Below are positions 61,934 to 64,000 of a DNA stretch of 64,000 bases, piece by piece (the first letter of the stretch is position 1; every line of letters begins with the position of its first letter). Position numbers and translations under genes: made by a program. Below the pieces are notes generated by a model that had not been told where the DNA came from, did no database searches, and saw only the letters and a program-made list of their open reading frames with translations. Source of the stretch: Rhodospirillaceae bacterium (GTDB lineage: Bacteria; Pseudomonadota; Alphaproteobacteria; UBA8366); contig PBKG01000016.1 in assembly GCA_002722095.1 (NCBI GenBank), positions 62,001-126,000 of the forward strand, written 5' to 3'.

Positions 61934-62758
61934 ATGAGCACATCCAACTCCATGCAAACAGAACAGCAAAACGAGGCGAGTGAGCCGAGCGGACCGCTGC
62001 TGCGGGTTCACAATCTCAGCAGATATTATGGCGATATCGTCGGCTGCGAAGATGTCAGTTTCGAACTCAGTCCGGGCGAGGTGCTCGGCATCGTCGGCGA
62101 ATCCGGATCGGGAAAATCGACCCTGCTCAATTGCGTTTCGGCGCGGCTGGAACCAAGCGAGGGTGTTGTCGAGTACGACACAAGAGACCGGGGCTTTACC
62201 GACATTTACAAAATGCTCGAATCCGAACGGCGCTTTTTAATGCGGACCGACTGGGGCATCGTCTATCAGGATGCGATGGAAGGCCTGCGGCCGCGGGTCA
62301 CCGCCGGGGCGAATGTCGGCGAACGGCTGATTGCCCTCGGCCAGCGGCACTTCGGAAATCTCCGCTCGGAGACGGTGGATTGGTTCGACCGTGTCGAAAT
62401 GGATATCGAGCGTATCGACGATATGCCGAAAACCTTCTCCGGCGGCATGCGCCAGCGTCTCCAAATCGCCCGAAACCTGGTCACCAAACCACGGCTTGTC
62501 TTTATGGACGAACCGACCAGCGGACTCGACGTGTCGGTGCAGGCGCGTCTGCTCGATTTGATCCGCGAGCTCGTGTCGCGCATGGGCATTGCCTGCATCA
62601 TCGTCACCCACGATCTCGGCGTGGTGCGTTTACTGTCGGACCGCCTCATGGTGATGCAGAAGGGCAGCGTCGTCGAACAGGGCCTGACCGATCAGGTACT
62701 GGACGACCCGCAGCACCCTTACACGCAGCTCCTGGTATCGTCTATCCTGCCGGTCTAA
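61934..62758 (+). CDS. phnK: C-P lyase ABC-type ATPase PhnK
   Basis: A 274-residue ABC-domain protein that binds the PhnGHIJ core. The Walker A is GESGSGKST near residue 58, the signature is SGGMRQRLQIARNL near residue 170, and the Walker B is LVFMDEPTSGLD. It resembles dipeptide/oligopeptide ABC ATPases, as known for PhnK, although no transport subunits are involved. ATG 61934 is chosen. The first 24 residues are a polar extension rich in Ser, Gln and Glu. Confidence 0.93.
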   Translation: MSTSNSMQTEQQNEASEPSGPLLRVHNLSRYYGDIVGCEDVSFELSPGEVLGIVGESGSGKSTLLNCVSARLEPSEGVVEYDTRDRGFTDIYKMLESERRFLMRTDWGIVYQDAMEGLRPRVTAGANVGERLIALGQRHFGNLRSETVDWFDRVEMDIERIDDMPKTFSGGMRQRLQIARNLVTKPRLVFMDEPTSGLDVSVQARLLDLIRELVSRMGIACIIVTHDLGVVRLLSDRLMVMQKGSVVEQGLTDQVLDDPQHPYTQLLVSSILPV

Positions 62759-62773
62759 AGAGGGAGCAATAAG

Positions 62774-63487
62774 ATGGCGTCTCGAAAAAAGACGATGATA
62801 ACGGTCAAGGATTTGACCAAAACTTTCACACTGCATCTGCGCGAGGGCATCAAACTGCCGGTGTTGGAGAGCCTGTCTCTAACCGTCCGTCAGGGCGAGT
62901 GCGTCGTGCTTGCGGGCCCGTCGGGGATCGGCAAATCGTCGCTTTTGCGCTGCATCTACGCCAACTACCTGCCGCAAACGGGATCGGTCAAAATCCGTCA
63001 CGACGACAAACTCGTCGACCTGACCAACGCGGCGCCGGCGACCGTACTCGCCATTCGGCGCACCACGATGGGTTACGTCAGCCAGTTCCTGCGCGTGGTG
63101 CCGCGCGTGGCGACGATCGACTTGGTCATGGAACCGTTGCTGGCATTAGGGGGTGAGCCGGACGCGGCGCGCGAACGGGCCGCCGACCTGCTGAGCCGGC
63201 TCCGCATCCCGGAACGCCTATGGACGGTACCCCCGGCCACTTTTTCCGGCGGCGAACAACAACGGGTCAATATCGCCCGCAGTTTCGCGGTCGATTACCC
63301 TATCCTGCTCCTCGATGAGCCCACCGCCGCGCTCGATGCGGAAAACCGCCAGACGGTCGTGTCCCTGATCAACGAAACCCGCGACGCCGGCGCAGCCATC
63401 GTCGGTATCTTCCATGACGAAGAAGTTCGCGAAGCGGTCGGAACGTCGGAATTCGATCTGACGAACCACCTGAGCAACGCCGCATGA
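62774..63487 (+). CDS. phnL: C-P lyase ABC-type subunit PhnL
   Basis: A 237-residue ABC-domain protein. The Walker A is GPSGIGKSS near residue 49, the signature is [14 protein letters not shown] near residue 160, and the Walker B is [12 protein letters not shown]. It works with PhnG, H and I in the first step and with PhnK forms the second ABC layer of the complex. AGGGAGCAATAAG precedes the ATG. It overlaps the second phnM by 4 bases. Confidence 0.94.
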   Translation: MASRKKTMITVKDLTKTFTLHLREGIKLPVLESLSLTVRQGECVVLAGPSGIGKSSLLRCIYANYLPQTGSVKIRHDDKLVDLTNAAPATVLAIRRTTMGYVSQFLRVVPRVATIDLVMEPLLALGGEPDAARERAADLLSRLRIPERLWTVPPATFSGGEQQRVNIARSFAVDYPILLLDEPTAALDAENRQTVVSLINETRDAGAAIVGIFHDEEVREAVGTSEFDLTNHLSNAA

Positions 63488-64000
63488 CCGCTTCGTTCTC
63501 CATCACCAACGCCAAGGTGATCACCCGCGATAGTGTCGTCGACGGCCCGGTTCGTGTCGAAGACGGATGCATCGCCGGCATCGGTGGCGATGCGGGCGAC
63601 ACGACGCTGGATTTCGAGGGCGACTATCTGCTCCCCGGCCTGATCGAGCTTCACACGGACAATGTGGAAAAACATTTCGCCCCGCGGGCGACCGTAGTTT
63701 GGCCCGAAGCGATCGCCGCCCTCGCCTCGCACGACAATCAGATCGCCGGCAGCGGCATCACCACAGTGCTGAACGCGCTTGGCGTCGGAGACTATAAAGG
63801 CCGCAAGGCCCGGTATCATGCACTGCAAGCCACATTCCAAATTCTCAAAGAGGCGAAACACACGAAGCTGCTGCGCGCAGACCACATGTTTCACCTGCGT
63901 TGCGAAGCGTCCGATCCAAATCTCCTCGACCTTGTGGCGCCGTTCTTCGACGACACCATCGTGCGTCTCGTATCGATAACCGACCATACGCCCGGCGAAC
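63484..64000 (+). CDS. phnM: PhnM ribose-phosphonate triphosphate diphosphatase, second copy (partial, runs off the window)
   Basis: 172 codons of a PhnM protein before the window ends. It has [18 protein letters not shown] near residue 55, [12 protein letters not shown] near residue 137 and SITDHTPGE at the edge, all canonical PhnM metal-site segments. The ATG overlaps the phnL stop as ATGA, the usual place of phnM in C-P lyase operons. It is the likely orthologue of the E. coli enzyme. Confidence 0.9.
   Translation, partial: MTASFSITNAKVITRDSVVDGPVRVEDGCIAGIGGDAGDTTLDFEGDYLLPGLIELHTDNVEKHFAPRATVVWPEAIAALASHDNQIAGSGITTVLNALGVGDYKGRKARYHALQATFQILKEAKHTKLLRADHMFHLRCEASDPNLLDLVAPFFDDTIVRLVSITDHTPGE

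Noticed and set aside
1..64000. CRISPR arrays, insertion sequences, integrases, att sites, rRNA
   Set aside because: No direct-repeat array, transposase-like ORF, terminal inverted repeats with target duplications or rRNA-like stretch was seen on either strand; only one tRNA (Sec) was found.

Overview
The window looks like chromosomal DNA of a free-living, aerobic, probably marine alphaproteobacterium. The signs are ubiquinone-type polyprenyl synthase, split glyQ/glyS, a TorF-type porin, tripartite tricarboxylate (TctCBA) uptake, C-P lyase and a compact, moderately GC-rich layout with many 1-4 base stop/start overlaps. The lineage is an inference. I saw no rRNA, CRISPR array, insertion sequence or phage gene.

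Left part (1-15377): almost every gene is on the minus strand. It holds three tandem alpha/beta hydrolases (the last cut by the window edge), a 6-phosphogluconate-dehydrogenase-like enzyme, a plus-strand tctCBA operon, and then a selenocysteine island. Read in the direction of transcription the island is selA, selB, an FMN-dependent alpha-hydroxy-acid dehydrogenase, tRNA-Sec (selC), an AhpD-like protein, a conserved protein of unknown function, a UGSC-family selenoprotein, and a family III CoA-transferase. The UGSC gene has an in-frame UGA at 8378-8380 that gives the signature G-D-Sec-G-S-C. A good bacterial SECIS-like hairpin follows it. This is the most notable feature of the window: the decoding machinery and its client gene lie within 8 kb of each other. 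selD is not in view.

Centre (15378-37422): a TorF porin; a six-gene minus-strand operon of succinate dehydrogenase/fumarate reductase (B, two membrane subunits, A) and a two-subunit class I fumarase or tartrate dehydratase; a DMT exporter; an A+T-rich gap with an unrecognised low-complexity protein; a D-2-hydroxyacid dehydrogenase; an AcuI-type acrylyl-CoA reductase; DUF898 and M48 membrane proteins; a class III cyclase; YgfZ; a glycan operon of three glycosyltransferases and an asparagine-synthase-like protein; and two tandem receiver-domain proteins, the second with a degenerate phospho-acceptor site.

Right part (37423-56741): housekeeping genes (ppdK, glyS, glyQ, S49 peptidase, a DUF2007-methyltransferase fusion, polyprenyl synthase, a second DMT exporter, Bcp peroxiredoxin, an ABM-fold protein, an MFS transporter, a VOC protein, fumC). 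A four-gene bufferin (copper-binding RiPP) operon bufABCD and a second FMN-dependent hydroxyacid dehydrogenase, closely similar to the one in the selenium island, follow.

Right end (56772-64000): a phosphonate C-P lyase operon. A divergent phnF repressor faces phnG-H-I-J, a phnM-like gene, phnK, phnL and a second phnM that runs off the edge. A perfect TGTCTAGACA palindrome lies in the divergent promoter region.
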